A DNA stretch of 64,000 nt from Mesostigma viride (GCA_009746045.1 RPFO01000213.1:13093051-13157050), one strand, 5' to 3'. Numbered from the stretch's first letter, positions 1 through 11,413 are shown. Program-made: numbers and translations. Notes: generated by a model not told the origin, from the letters alone.

Positions 1-2429
1 AACCTAGGCCCAAAATAACTGGTCCGAATCGCCCAAACTGTCATAGTTCCATACAAAAGTCCTGACCAAGGGACAATTCCCAAATTAAGGGGACTCGCAC
101 GTCCAAAAGCCTGAAAAACTGACTTTAATGAATTTCAGTTCCAATGCACTCGGGAACCATCTAGTGATGATTGAGTACCATAAATATGATGTTTGGACAT
201 TCATGCCACCACTTGTTGGGGGTACTACGCCCAACCACGCACCGGTGGCGAGCTAAAAATAGAAAAAGACGCTATTTATGAGATATTTTGCCCAAGACAA
301 ACCACTTATCCAAATGACCTGCCCATACATTTCTGCAAAGTTCCCCCACTTTTTTAAAAGCTGGGCTATTTACATGGCCAAAATGGTCACATTTGTTTGA
401 GTTATTAATTTTCCCGCAAAATGGGTACTTTTTTGAGCCAAAAAAAATAAATCAAATCATTAACACATCAGATTGGGTCATCCATACATTTTAAATTCCA
501 CTGAGTGGGGGGAAACACAACCCCAAAGTTTGAGCTCATTCTGACAAGCGTAGCTCAAGTTATTGATTTTCCTGTGATGCCACCTGGGTAGACGCTAAAA
601 GAGAATTGAGCTAGTGCTGAGCCAAAATGACATCTGTTTTGCTACCCTAGACACCCAAAAACATGCCCACTTTGATCACGGAGTGTGAGGAGGATGTCCG
701 GAGCGTCATACGCCCCACCCCTCCATCGTCACAGCCAGCCTTGTGAGTCTACCCTTAACAACAAGGCTGGTAGGACGACACGCCTGAGCAGCATATGTCA
801 TGCCTATCTCAGGCTAATAATATGTGTGATTTTGTGCCAACAACCAAGTTGTTCCACCCAACAACACATTAAAAACCCTCTTCCAAAATGCCCAACAAGC
901 CGGACATGTGGAGGACCACACACGCAGTATATAAAGAGAAAATAAGCTGACTTTTTATCCAGCCAACCTGTGGCTAGCTGCTCTGGTTAGCATGACAAAG
1001 GCTATCATTTACTCAGTGGGAAAGGTGAAGAGACCATTGGAACAACCTACCTGACGCATGTGCCACCAAAGCATTGTGTCCCGCAAAATGCACACTGCCT
1101 CCTTTCTAACAAGCACGAGCCACTTTCTTTAGGAGACAGGTGCCAGCTCGTCAGTGTCTGGGGAAAATGATGCCGCTGCTTAGGAAGACCGCGTGAATTT
1201 CCTCGAACACAACTGTCTATAAAGCAAAAGAAATTTCAGAGAAGCATGGAAATAAAAGCATTACACCTTCCCGACAGGTTGTGGGCCACGCGCTGCAGCA
1301 AGCCAGCCACGTCACAGACGAACTTGCTAAAAAACATCCAGGAATCCAGCGATGCAGCGCCAGGACCCGCAACTTAATGGCTGCATCTGGCCGGAAAGAA
1401 GGCAAAAAGCTTACGCTCAACGAGCTAAGAAAGCAGGAAAGCGCTATCTTAGGACGTTTAATACAAGAACGTACCATAACGGGCATTTATTCGTGCCCAG
1501 GCGCACAAGAAAGGCCACCCTTTCATGGAGAGGTCGGGCGCGCATCGCGCAGGCCTAATGTTATCTTACCGCAAAATGACGAGAAAGGTAAAGATAGCAT
1601 CGGGAATTTTTACGGCTTTAGAAACATCATTAAACTAGGTTCCATTAGGACCATCAAAACTGGCAACAATCGACAATCACACCTGCAGGCATCAATTATA
1701 CTTTATTCATCCCGACAGAAATTCAGGCCGGACCCCCCCTGCCGATGGTAAAGAAAAAGAGCCCGCGACATTATAGATCGCAACTATCCCACCATAAATT
1801 AGAATCAGTAACTAATTTTCTCCAAGAATCGAGCATTTTTTCTGCTTTCCGCGAGCCAGATTTGTCACGTTTCGTCTAAAAGCAGTCGCCATGGCCACTT
1901 CCGCAAGGGGTGCGCGCACCGTGCACCCACTTTTCACGGTACGGAGGGTACCGCGGAATTTTTTTGGCGCGGAAAATATTCGCCGCGCCGAGTCCCCTTA
2001 AGTCCCGAAATGAGTCCCAAAGTCCTACGGACTATGACAACAAGTCAAACTACCTACATAATTTATTCCATTGTTACGTCCGTCCAAAAGGGCCGGGACG
2101 TAACACTAGCTAGGAAGTGTGCTAGTGTCGCTGTAGATTACATGCAGGAAGAAACCTGGCGGCCATGCAGGGAGTGCAGGCCCGGCCAGTAGCGGGATCG
2201 ATACTCGCAGCGCAAGGGAAGGGTATACAGAAAGCTTAGAACAGAACCGCAAGTTTAGCTTGTTTACAACTACACTTGTTGGTGAGACTTGCAACCCGCA
2301 TTCTTTTTACAGCTGGCGGTCAGTTCCTCCTAATGACTTTCTCGGGCAGCTAGGCAAACCAGCTCAGGTCAGTCAGGTGCAACTGTTGAATGGAAATGCA
2401 CGGGGTTATGGTTCAGCTTCGGTGGTATC
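1..2429. other. AT-rich stretch with no recognisable gene
   Basis: Only short open frames occur here. The longest, near 1281-1751 on the plus strand, is basic (many Lys/Arg around 1380-1460) but matches nothing I recognise and has no convincing splice context. Sequence around 1900-2040 is locally GC-rich with CGCG clusters. I see no tRNA, no tandem array and no clear transposon end before about 2430. It may be old decayed repeat or the flank of a gene outside the window. Confidence 0.5.
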
Positions 2430-2658
2430 GTACCCACAACATATCAAGGAGACAACCAGCGCAGGCCAGAAACTGGGAGAATCCGGACAATGGTAGCTCG
2501 AGCATGCCGTTATCTTTTTCGCGTCATTGAGTCGTTCAGGATGATGAATACGAATGGAGATGGAAATGCATGTAGCCTTATATGCCGTTATCTTTTTCGC
2601 GTCATTGAGTCGTTCAGGATGATGAATACGAATGGAGATGGAAATGCATGTAGCCTTA
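2430..2658 (+). repeat. Repeat R, left half, with 78-bp tandem duplication
   Basis: This sequence recurs at about 51060-51190 on the minus strand and, as a short piece, at 62280-62350. It contains a perfect tandem duplication of 78 bp (2504-2581 and 2582-2659). The matching right half of the same repeat lies at 4851-5085. In the 50.8-51.2 kb copy the two halves are contiguous, so about 2.2 kb has been inserted here. The word ATGTAGCCTT at 2649-2658 recurs at the right edge of the insert (about 4851-4859) and is a likely target site duplication. Confidence 0.75.
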
Positions 2659-2663
2659 ATTAA

Positions 2664-4385
2664 CTCGTCGTCTGTCCCAACTCAGTCCTAATAATAGGAC
2701 TGAGTTGACCTTTTTCAACCGTGTGTAGTGACTAGGTGGGGGGTCCATCCAAGATGCTTAGACGTGGGTCTATGGAGTATTTGATGTCCTCTTGCTGGCA
2801 AAAATACTACATCAGTGAAAACTTGACCCAAACTCCTAAAAATTACATGGATGTATGGCACCGTCGGCGAATTTGCATTTTTGTGTGGAAGCATGAGTGG
2901 CAAAAATTGAATAAATTCCATATGCATGTTAAAAAAATACAGGCATGTAAACAATATAGTTCTTGACCTGTGGCAAAAAACTGGACTCAATTTGGCCACT
3001 GGCACTGCCTGAAACACGCCAAATACTGCCAGTCCTATACATAGGACTGGGCCATGCTAGCAATGAATTGGCAAGCATGTAAGTGCGGTCATACTTCATA
3101 GTAGCGTGGCCACAAAGCATGTCAATCAGCCCATTTCCCTTCAGGCATAATAGGAAAACATACTTGCATCATCATATTGCAGTTATATTGTACCTTAGTA
3201 TGTGTAAAAGCCTATGCATACATATAGGGAATGCGTATGGATACGTAGCTACAAAGGGATGTATTATAAGTAATAACCACCGATATAATGGGTAGGTTAG
3301 TCACATTTAATTGTTCTTTACAAGAATGGACATGGATAAAACTGTATTACCTTGCCATGACATGGCCAAGATACCTGCTGGCACATGATGACAGTGGTTT
3401 ATCACCAAGATTTTTCACTCGCCCGTATAAGCTTGACAGTACCCTTGACGCAGCCCATGACCACACAATCATGCAGTATAAACATAGCAAGAGAATAACT
3501 AACATCTATGAAAGCGTTTTAACCCATTCAGCACCTAAAACCTTGTACAGCCACGCTACGGTAAGGCAAATGCCTGGTAAGATCATCTAAAAAGATGGTT
3601 TTAGAGAGGGGCAGGCAACGGTCAAGAAAGAGCAGCAAGACTCAAAACTGACAGCGCATCGCAAGCTTAAACTCATGTAAGAATACCAAGAAACGATGAA
3701 GCAGCGATATTCCAGCTTCACCTGGCACGGCTGGCGTTACCTTGGCCCAGGCGGTGCCTGCAAAAGTGGCACTTTGCGGCACACAACCCATGACGTGACA
3801 GAGTGGTCGAAATCATCAAATCTTTACTGCCACTAGACTTAATCTACGACAATACATGATAAAAGGTAGAAAGAAACCTATAAACCCTTCGATTTGATCC
3901 GGGAATCAATTGTAGTAATCCATTCCGTCGACCTGCCTAATCGCAGATTTTTCCAGCAAGAACAGTGCCGACACCCAGTAAATCGCATCCCCGCGAGGTT
4001 AAAATTCACTTGTATCATCTTTAGGACATAAAAAATCTATTTCCTGGGTTTGGCCCGCAAAATCGTCCGAAAACGTAAACTGCATGCATGGGCGCAAGCC
4101 GCCATGGCTAGGTCGTGCATTTCCGGAACTCACGTTTCGCGTGAAAATGTACCCTTACCACCTGTACTTTCACCGTACGGTTAGCCGCCCAAACCAAATC
4201 CAAAAAAATCCCAAAAATATGTCCAAGAAAGATCTTTTCAAGTAGTATTTGAATAAATTTTGAGAAAATTTTTCTGCCAAATATTCCGACCGGGGCGAAT
4301 TTTCTACAAAACCTCAAAATTAGGTCCTAAAATTAGGACTGAGTTGAACTCAGTCCTAAAATTAGGACCAGGGACAGACGACGAG
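2664..4385. mobile_element. Non-autonomous DNA transposon, 15-bp TIRs, TTAA target site
   Basis: The ends are CTCGTCGTCTGTCCC (2664-2678) and its exact reverse complement (4371-4385), each abutted by TTAA (2660-2663 and 4386-4389). Just inside each TIR lies a palindrome of the form AACTCAGTCCTA...TAGGACTGAGTT (2679-2706; related sequence at 4326-4370). The 1722-bp interior holds only short frames and no recognisable transposase, so the element looks non-autonomous. TTAA duplication is the habit of piggyBac-type elements, but these termini do not begin with the usual CCY, so the superfamily is left open. It sits in the TTAA-rich tail of a LINE. Confidence 0.75.
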
Positions 4386-4389
4386 TTAA

Positions 4390-4848
4390 TGAATTAATTA
4401 ATATTCACGTGACTGCGTCACGTGAGCATAAGTCCTCAGTGGGAGGGGAACAGGGGATGGAATGGATTGATTAATTAATTAATTAATAGACACGTGACTG
4501 CGTCACGTGAGCATAAGTCCTCAGTTGGAGGGGAACATGGGATGGAATGGATGGTGTAAGCTATCTAGGTCCTAGTTACAGCCGGGTTGTGGGCACCGCG
4601 GCCCGAATCGCTATGAATGCCATACGCGGTCACACGCGGAGCCCCCACAGATCGCTTGGGGGTGGTCTCCTTCATCACTACTTGCCATCTATCCTTTCGT
4701 ACCATCTGCCTCCATATTACAGACAAACCAGGAGGCTGCCCAGGTGTGAGCCCGTCACGTCTAGTGTAGCACATGTCCATGCCGATTCTATCACAAAAAG
4801 TCCACGGGTGGCGGCCCTGCCGCGCGCCTTACTCATTGAAATCATGCA
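4390..4848 (-). mobile_element. LINE 3' fragment with TTAA tail, 3' end tandemly duplicated
   Basis: On the minus strand this encodes the last part of a LINE protein (open from about 4780, containing SVIWRQMVRKDRWQVVMKET), then a 3' UTR and a TTAA-repeat tail. It is a close copy of 10988-11413 on the plus strand. The terminal UTR plus tail (ending CACGTGACGCAGTCACGTG, then TTAATT repeats) is present twice, at about 4395-4470 and 4471-4560. The fragment is 5'-truncated and flanked by ATGTAGCCTT (2649-2658 and about 4851-4859). The TTAA transposon at 2664-4385 landed in its tail. Confidence 0.75.
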
Positions 4849-4850
4849 GA

Positions 4851-5085
4851 TGTAGCCTTGTTCATTGAAATCTTGACTGGCTTACGTGAAGAGCGACTAG
4901 ATGACCTAGGCACTGTGGGCCGGGCCGGACACAGCGTGCTTGATCAGGGCGTGTGTTTTGAGCCTAACTGGCCCGGAGTGTCTAGTGGTGAGCACCATTG
5001 CTGCGATCGCTCTCCCACCATTTACAAGGAAATAACCGCAAAGGGAAATCCACTTAAAAGGTCTAGCTAGCTAGTGAGTCATTAC
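4851..5085 (+). repeat. Repeat R, right half, with conserved 70-residue ORF
   Basis: This continues repeat R after the insertion. It contains an open frame at 4858-5070 of about 70 codons, with a Cys-rich core (CFEPNWPGVSSGEHHCCDRS) and ending LKRSS. The copy at 50853-51059 on the minus strand has the same frame and stop with 68 codons. The two differ by substitutions and by whole-codon length changes. Whether this is a protein-coding exon captured by the repeat or chance is unknown. Confidence 0.6.
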
Positions 5086-5278
5086 GTTAGCCAAACATAT
5101 GGACAGAACTATCCTAACTCCACTGTCTAAACAAAGTTACGTGCCTGACTGTCGGGCATGCAAGAAACCTGATCAATCTGGTTCGTATATTGTAACTTGT
5201 CTCACGTTCGCTAAAAACATTTGCTTCTGTCTTCGATATCGGCTCAAAGTGACGCGATCGAGGAAGTTATTCATGCAG

Positions 5279-5525
5279 AAATTCATTCATTCATTCATTC
5301 ATTCATTCATTCATTCATTCATTCATTCATTCATTCATTCATTCATTCATTCATTCATTCATTCATTCATTCATTCATTCATTCATTCATTCATTCATTC
5401 ATTCATTCATTCATTCATTCATTCATTCATTCATTCATTCATTCATTCATTCATTCATTCATTCATTCATTCATTCATGCATTCATTCATTCATTCATTC
5501 ATTCATTCATTCATTCATTCATTCA
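5279..5525. repeat. ATTC microsatellite
   Basis: About 245 bp of nearly perfect ATTC tetranucleotide repeat with one GCATTC interruption near 5478. Because the unit is 4 bp, every frame reads a repeating Phe-Ile-His-Ser pattern, so the long open frames across it are artefacts. The sequence between this array and 5710 holds no gene I can support. Confidence 0.97.
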
Positions 5526-5720
5526 CGCGCCTTCGTTGGGAGAGTCATGGGGTACCAACTCAGTTTGAGTAGGTACCTTTCATCCTGTTTGATGGACAGC
5601 ACGAAGGGGGCATGGGATCACCCCCTTCTCTCGCTGCCTTACGAAAGGCAGGCGCCACAAGTTCACTGGGAGAGTCTAGCAACTACTGTGGGTGCAATAC
5701 AGCTTCGACATAGCAAAAGC

Positions 5721-6938
5721 CCTCCTCGCCTCCCCCCCCCCCCCCCTCCGCCTCCACCGACTCCATCACCGCCCAGCTCCGCGACATCGACCAGCGTCTT
5801 AAGGACAACGCCATTGCTATCGAGGTTCTGCAGAACACCGCAGGCCTCACCGCCCAGGCGGTGAAGGACATTGCCGCCAAGCCAGCCCCGGCTGGCCTGG
5901 CCGGCGATGCTCCTCCCATCACCACCTGGGCGGACATGCTTAAGCAACACACCACCTCCACCACCTCCGCCGTCGCAGCCCAGCTCCAACGGCAGACGCT
6001 TGACCTCCGCGAGGAGGCCGAGCTCGCCAAGCGTAGCCTCAACGTCATTGTCAAGAACCTCAAGATGGAGGAAGGTGAGAATTCCGAAAAGCTTGCGCGC
6101 GCTTTTGAGAGAGAAATCCTTGATCGCATGGGCCTTACTGGTGAGATCGAGCTGGTCGCCCACCGCCTTCCCTGCGCGCGGGGTAAGGCAGGGCCGCCCC
6201 CGCTCCTTCTCACCTTTAAGACCCCGGCGGACAAGATTTCTTTTCTCAGGCGCCGCAAGCGGCTCGAGAAGACTCTCTTCACCCTTGATGACGACTTGAC
6301 CCTGGCGCAGCAACAACGGCGACGGGAGCTATGGCCGACCTACCTCCAGCTCCGGCAGACCAAGGCGGGGCAGCCGGTGTACTGGAAGGGGGCGGCCATC
6401 TACGTCGGCCACAAGCCCTGGCAGGCGACCCGGCCCCCCCCCCGCGGCCCCAGCGACTCCAGACGCCCCAGCTTAGGGGAATACAGCAGTAGTAGTGTAG
6501 AATAGATAGACCGTGGCCATGTACATGTACGCCTCCTAGAGGCACTATCCCAGCTAAGCCATGCGCTTTATTTAATCATGTACATGTGTGCCTATGATGA
6601 GCCACACTCCAGATGATGCCTAGCTTTATTAGTTATGTTGTGCCCATGCAGGGAGTAACTCTCTGCTGAGACGCCATGCCCTAGCTTTTGTATAGCTATG
6701 CTGATCTTTACCCCCATGACAGGCTCCCCCTTCGCTGGGCATAGCTTGAAGATCATGGGGATGCAAGTGCCCTGGTGCACCTAGAGCAAGGGTCCTTTAC
6801 TACATCCCCACCCTTGCAGGAAGTAGCTTAGGATGTATGATAGGCCATATGCCCCCTCTCAAGGGCTATGTGCTACATATACTCCCAACGGAGTTATGTT
6901 ACAATTCAATTCAATTCAATTCAATTCAATTCAATTCA
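5721..6938 (+). mobile_element. ORF1-only LINE (half-LINE), 11-bp TSD
   Basis: The insert is bounded by ATAGCAAAAGC at 5710-5720 and 6939-6949, an 11-bp target site duplication. It begins with an ORF1-type reading frame and goes straight to a 3' UTR (6506-6900). The UTR ends in a CTCCCAACGGAG stem-loop (about 6881-6892) and an AATTC-repeat tail (about 6901-6938). No endonuclease or reverse transcriptase sequence lies between ORF1 and the tail. The same UTR, without ORF1, recurs at 12007-12236 and, inverted, at about 48562-48765. Confidence 0.8.
5759..6505 (+). CDS. LINE ORF1-like protein, 5'-truncated
   Basis: An open frame of about 248 codons without an ATG at the left edge, consistent with 5' truncation of the parent LINE. 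The N-terminal third is heptad-like and probably coiled coil (around QLRDIDQRLKDNAIAIEVLQ). The middle (NVIVKNLKMEEGENSEKL) resembles the RRM-like fold of L1-type ORF1 proteins. A basic C-terminal block follows (SFLRRRKRLEKTLFTLDDDL, then WPTYLQLRQ and PVYWKGAAIYV). The same C-terminal block occurs in the elements at 9227-11655 and 52501-53275. Such proteins bind LINE RNA as chaperones. Family membership is inferred from layout; the RRM call needs a profile search. Confidence 0.65.
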   Translation, partial: DSITAQLRDIDQRLKDNAIAIEVLQNTAGLTAQAVKDIAAKPAPAGLAGDAPPITTWADMLKQHTTSTTSAVAAQLQRQTLDLREEAELAKRSLNVIVKNLKMEEGENSEKLARAFEREILDRMGLTGEIELVAHRLPCARGKAGPPPLLLTFKTPADKISFLRRRKRLEKTLFTLDDDLTLAQQQRRRELWPTYLQLRQTKAGQPVYWKGAAIYVGHKPWQATRPPPRGPSDSRRPSLGEYSSSSVE

Positions 6939-7420
6939 ATAGCAAAAGCATATCGGATGAAGTAGGGCTGCCCCATGGTCCAGGGGCCACAGATAGGCTT
7001 GGAACTCATTAAGAGGCGCCGGCCGGTTTAAGACAATATCTCCCGGAGCCTGAGGGTTTTAGGGGCATACCCAGGGTTCACCCACAACCCCCTGCATGCA
7101 TGCAGAAATATAAACTTGTGAAGCGGAGTTAGTGAAGTCCTTCAGAAATCTGTTGTAACGCCGCAGGAGTAACAATAGCCTGAGTTCTGAGTGACAGTTT
7201 GCCGTCAGTATGCCTGCTCGCGGTGGATCGATGTAAAAATCTTTCGTGCCAATCCAGTCGGAAATCAGCTGACTGTGGTTGTCGTGATAATTCTAGCAAC
7301 GTAGGATCGATCAATTTGTGTGGTCCCCTAGCTGGTGCCTTCGTGCACGTGCGTTTGGCGCGCTGTCAGACCATGCATGTCGGCTATGCATGCTTTAAAA
7401 ATTAAATTAGATTTACCAAT

Positions 7421-7832
7421 TACACCCCCCCACACACGTTTAAGATTCTCAGGTTTAAGATATCATGAGCCCCTGGATTTTGAAATTTCAGGTTTAAGAT
7501 CGCAGGGCTGGTTTTGGGCAAAAAGATCTTAAAGTTGGTACAAAAAGCTGCCAAGTTCCGGCCAGTGCCCAGTGTACAGACCACGAGCACGGTATTGACA
7601 TTTTTTAATTATTTATTGGTTGGCGGTGTTGCTATTAATTTCAAAAACCGCTTCCACTCATGCAGGACTCATGCATCAATTGGCGGGCTCCGGCGGGGCG
7701 CGCCGCGCCGCGCCCCCTCAGGTTTAAGATCTTCTTAGGTTTAAGATCGTCAACCCTGGATTTGATTTTAGGTTTAAGATGGCAGCCCTGGGTTGGCCGG
7801 ACCCCAATCTTAAACGTGTGTGGGGGGGTGTA
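7421..7832. mobile_element. MITE with poly-C inverted repeats and TA ends
   Basis: A perfect inverted repeat of about 27 bp (TACACCCCCCCACACACG followed by TTTAAGATT) bounds 412 bp at 7421-7447 and 7806-7832. The terminal TA at both ends fits a TA target duplication of the Tc1/mariner kind. The interior carries the word GGTTTAAGAT or its complement at least six times. There is no coding capacity. A second member, itself interrupted, lies at 52330-53316. Confidence 0.8.
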
Positions 7833-7844
7833 CAGCATGACTCC

Positions 7845-7930
7845 GTTGGGAGATCATGATGTAGCACATATTCCTTGCTCCACCACCCATCAACTATCAA
7901 GGAATATGTGCTACATGATCTCCCAACATA
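7845..7930. repeat. Imperfect inverted repeat (hairpin)
   Basis: GGGAGATCAT..GTAGCACATATTCCTTG on the left pairs with CAAGGAATATGTGCTACATGATCTCCC on the right around a loop of about 20 bases. The same arm sequence occurs at LINE 3' ends (for example about 51195-51225 inverted, and in diverged form near 48595). I read it as two LINE 3' ends meeting tail to tail, or as a palindromic derivative of one. Confidence 0.65.
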
Positions 7931-7945
7931 GGCATGTTATAATTT

Positions 7946-9060
7946 AATAATTTAATAATTTAATTAATTTAATTTTTAATATTCCTTGCTGCATGGATGG
8001 GTGGAGGTGGGCGAAGCCGCGTAATCGAACTAACCTAACTCTAAGCTATCTAGTCTAGAAAATTCTAACTACGCTACTCAGCAAAGCGCCCCTTCCGCTT
8101 GGGGGGAGGGGGCTTGCCCACAGGGGCTGGCGTGTGAGCCTGGCTGGACAATCTTCTGCCACCTTTTCTTGTTCTGTGCAATAGCAGTCCGAGCACGAGA
8201 GAGGGAGTGAATGCGGTGTTCAAACTGAGCTGGGACCACTAGGTCGGCCAGCAATATCTGGATGTAGTTCATGGCAGGTTTACCCAGCTTTCTAGGAATG
8301 TCCTTCAGTTGGGGCCAGGCCAGGTCAGGATGTGCCGCCCTGGTTGGCCAAGCCGCTGGGGGCCGGCCAGACCAAGGGCGGTTGATGATGGTGTCAGGAT
8401 ATGCGGTCCTCAGCTGGCCAAGCCGCTGGGGGCCGACCAGACCGATGGCGGTGTCTACCTGACTGGTGCGAGCAAGATGTCCTACAAATGCTATCCTACG
8501 CTGCCTAATCTCGTCCGAAATGCGAGGCATACCCTGATAAAAAGACTCTAATGACAGTATGCTTAGAAAACCCTACTTTCAGGACCTGTCGAAGCATCCT
8601 GTAAACCGTGCCGTCTAGCTTGGCGGCCAGTGTGTCCGTGAGTGTCCATGCCTCGGCGCCATACGTAAGCACCGTGAGGACGAGGACCTTGAAGAGCATG
8701 CGCTTGCAGTGCTCGCCCAGGCCCTTCGAGTGCCAGTAGGTTTTGAGCGAACGAAGCCTAGCCCAAGCCAGGCCGATGCGAATGTCCACATCGTCGGCGG
8801 TGTTGGGGAGCATGCTCCCCAGCAGTTTGAAGCGATCACGGAACGGGACCTCCGTCCCGTCTAGCAGCTGCGGCAGCGGCGGGCGACTGGTAGCCCCACT
8901 CACCATCGCCTCAGTTTTGACACTAATCTCCAACCCCATCGCCCGCGCCTCCAAGCCCAGACAGTCCAGCCAGGTCTGAATGTGCTCGGGGCGCGCGATG
9001 AGGGTTGTATAATCCGCATAAATCAGGTCGGACAGGCGGTAGCCAGCACAAGAGGGCCAC
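7946..9060 (-). mobile_element. LINE 3' part (RTE/CR1-like RT C-terminus), 5'-truncated
   Basis: On the minus strand the frame begins in reverse transcriptase near 9040 with a YAD-type motif C (YADYTTL). It continues through 8954-8505 (EARAMGLEISVKTEAMV, then FKLLGSMLPNTADDVDIRIG and LTYGAEAWTLT) and 8530-8078 (RRIAFVGHLARTSQVDTAIG). This is the usual C-terminal half of RTE/CR1-like LINE proteins, including the YGAEAWT signature. A frameshift separates the two frames near 8520. The 3' UTR ends at an ATTTAA-repeat tail (about 7946-7975). Related copies are at 48165-48540 (+) and 51192-51990 (-). Confidence 0.75.
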
Positions 9061-9226
9061 CGCCGCCGTGTTCGCGCTCGTTAAGGATGCGCCAAGTTAG
9101 TACGTAGATAAATGTACTCAGAACATAATTTCATTTTGTATGTTACATTAACGACAGTCGGTCGTCATGGCATTAGGCCTGCACTGGCTGTCTAATATAA
9201 TGGCTGGCGGCCGCCAACTGTCAAGG
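9061..9226. other. Spacer without recognisable feature
   Basis: This links the truncated LINE on the left to the next insertion. The last 11 bases (AACTGTCAAGG, 9216-9226) are the left target site duplication of the element at 9227-11655. Confidence 0.5.
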
Positions 9227-9507
9227 AAGCTAGTTGGCCCCCCTCGCACCACGAATCACGAAAATGGCTGACGGCGGTATGGCTGACAGCGGAGCTCAGA
9301 TCTTTTGCGTCTGAGCCCCAAATTCGGTCAGACCACTTGCATTCGATGCGCTTTATTCAGACGTACACGCCAGTATAATCGGTTTGCGGCTGCAACGCAG
9401 TATTGCCAAAGCTATCGCGTGACAAGCAGCTATGACGACCCCAACAGCAAAACGGGGTTTGGAAAAGGAGCTTACCGGCTCCCAGCCCAACCCTCTCGCC
9501 ATCGTTC

Positions 9508-10809
9508 TTGCCCAGCCGCCTGGGCTCGCCAACCCATCGCCAGCAGACCCATCGCCAAGCGCCTCGCCTGAGCCTTAAGAAACCATGCCACGTCCGCCAC
9601 AAATGGAGCCACTACTTGCCCGGCGAGAGGGCGTTCTCCCTCATCAAGTGGCAGCAGCTGTCGCAGCCGGAATGCGTCCAGGTCCTCCAGTTCCTCGCAC
9701 AGGAACAGAAGCTCTTCGTGCCCCAGAAGGGGGGGGCGGCTATCGACTACCGCGACACGTCCTGGCTCTACAACTTAATCGACGAACCAAGCCAACGCCT
9801 GTTTATCTTGACCAGCCACTACCAGCTCAGCCTCGGCGACATCTGCCGAGCGCTCCGCACCCCAGCCCCCGCACAGCCGGCAGCCCCACTCATCGGCTCC
9901 CTCCCTCTGCAAGGATGACATCCGCGCAGTGCTGGAGGAGCACGTGACCTGGCCGCTGGCCGAGAAGCTGACATCGCTGAACACGACGCTCAACACGGTG
10001 GAGGCCCGGGTCTCCAATGTGGAAACCAAGGTCGTCCACAAGCTCCAGCCCCAGTTCACGACGCTGCACACCGCGGCGCAAGCTTCGGAAACGCATGCTG
10101 CACTTGTCTCTCGCCTTAACCAGGTGGAGGGCAAGTGCGGCGTGCTCATGAAGAAGCTTGAGGCCATCACCGCCCACACCGAGGCCCTGGCCACACAGGT
10201 CCCCAAGATAGCGGAGCAGACGGCCACCATTGCATCCCAGCCACCCCGGCAGGATGCTGGTGACCTCCCGCCGCTCTCCTACGCGGACCTGCTGCGGTCA
10301 GCGACCGCCTCCACCACCGACGCCATCGCCACGAAGCTCCAGGAGCTGGAGGACCACCGCCAGGCCCAGCAACGGGAGGTCACCGACCGCGCTCGCCGCG
10401 AGTGCCGAGTGGTGCTACGTCGCTTCCCCCAGCAGCCAGGTGAGACGTCAACCTCCCTTGCTGACGAGCTCAAGAACCAGCTTCTTACCCTCATGGGCCT
10501 GATACGGGTGAGGTAGAACTGCGTGGGTGCCACCGCCTTCCCCACTCACGGGACAAGGCGGCTCCCCCACCAGTCCTGCTCACCTTCCCCTCCCCTGAGG
10601 ATAAGCAGCGGTTCCTCTCTCGTCGCAAGAGGTTGCACGACCTCACCTGGACGCTGGATGACGACCTGACCCCCGCTCAGCAACAGCAGCGACGCGACCT
10701 GTGGCCGGAATACCTCCGCCATAAGCAGAACCCCCAGAAGCCCAAGGTGTACTGGAGGGGCGGGGACCTGATGATCAACCACAAGATGTGGACGCCCCCA
10801 GGGGGCTAG
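9508..10809 (+). pseudogene. LINE ORF1-like protein, frameshifted
   Basis: Three overlapping frames together make one protein. Frame 1 (9508-9918) includes SHYLPGERAFSLIKWQQLSQ. Frame 2 (about 9910-10516) has a long predicted coiled coil (LTSLNTTLNTVEARVSNVET, then VSRLNQVEGKCGVLMKKLEA) and VVLRRFPQQPG. Frame 3 (about 10515-10809) has LLTFPSPEDKQRFLSRRKRL and VYWRGGDLMINHKMW, ending in TAG. The third part is nearly identical to 52544-52858. Coiled coil, RRM-like middle and basic C-terminus are the order of L1-type ORF1 proteins. The breaks near 9915 and 10505 are single-base in kind and could be mutation or assembly error. Confidence 0.65.
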
Positions 10810-10987
10810 AATAGCAATAGCCCTAGCTTGTAACCATTGGAGTCACTGCCGCTAAGGCAGCCATGCTTAGACTGTTTGCCTAGCTGTGCCAACATACCTA
10901 GTCACGTGCCGCAAACGCACGGTACACAACCAGCCATAGCCTTAGCCTAGTTAGTACCGCCATGCTACGCCCTGGCTATGTTCAGAT

Positions 10988-11413
10988 CAGGTAGATACAT
11001 CAGATAGACTAGCTGGCACCAAGCCCGCCCAGCCTGGGCGATATGTCCTCCCCCGGCCGCGCGCGGCAGGGTCGCCACCCGTGGACTTTTCGTGATAGAC
11101 TCGGCATGGACATGTGCTACACTAGACGTGACGGGCTCACCCCCGGGCAGCCTCCTGGTTTGTCTGTAATATGGAGGCAGATGGTGCGCAAGGAAAGATG
11201 GCAAGTAGTGATGAAGGAGACCACCCCCAAGCCTGTGGGGGCTCCGCGTGTGACCAAGTATGGCATTCATAGCGATTCGGGCCGCGGTGCCCACACCCCT
11301 GTAACTAGGACCTAGATAGCTTATACCATCCATTCCATCCCATGTTCCCCTCCCACTGAGGACTTATGCTCACGTGACGCAGTCGCGTGTCTATTAATTA
11401 ATTAATTAATTAA
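10988..11413 (+). mobile_element. LINE 3' fragment nested in ORF1-only LINE
   Basis: A 5'-truncated insert bounded by TGTTCAGAT (10979-10987 and 11414-11422). It encodes a LINE C-terminal segment (11043-11315, including SVIWRQMVRKERWQVVMKET), a short UTR with CACGTGACGCAGTCGCGTG and a TTAATT tail (about 11393-11413). It is the same family as 4390-4848 and is distantly similar to the C-terminus in 49080-49232 and 50203-50420 ([20 protein letters not shown]). Confidence 0.8.

Noticed and set aside
1281-1751. Basic 156-codon ORF as a host gene
   Set aside because: No recognisable domain, no splice context, and an overlapping antisense frame of similar quality.
5279-5572. Long open frame reading repeated Phe-Ile-His-Ser
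   Set aside because: Pure translation of an ATTC tetranucleotide array; open in every frame.
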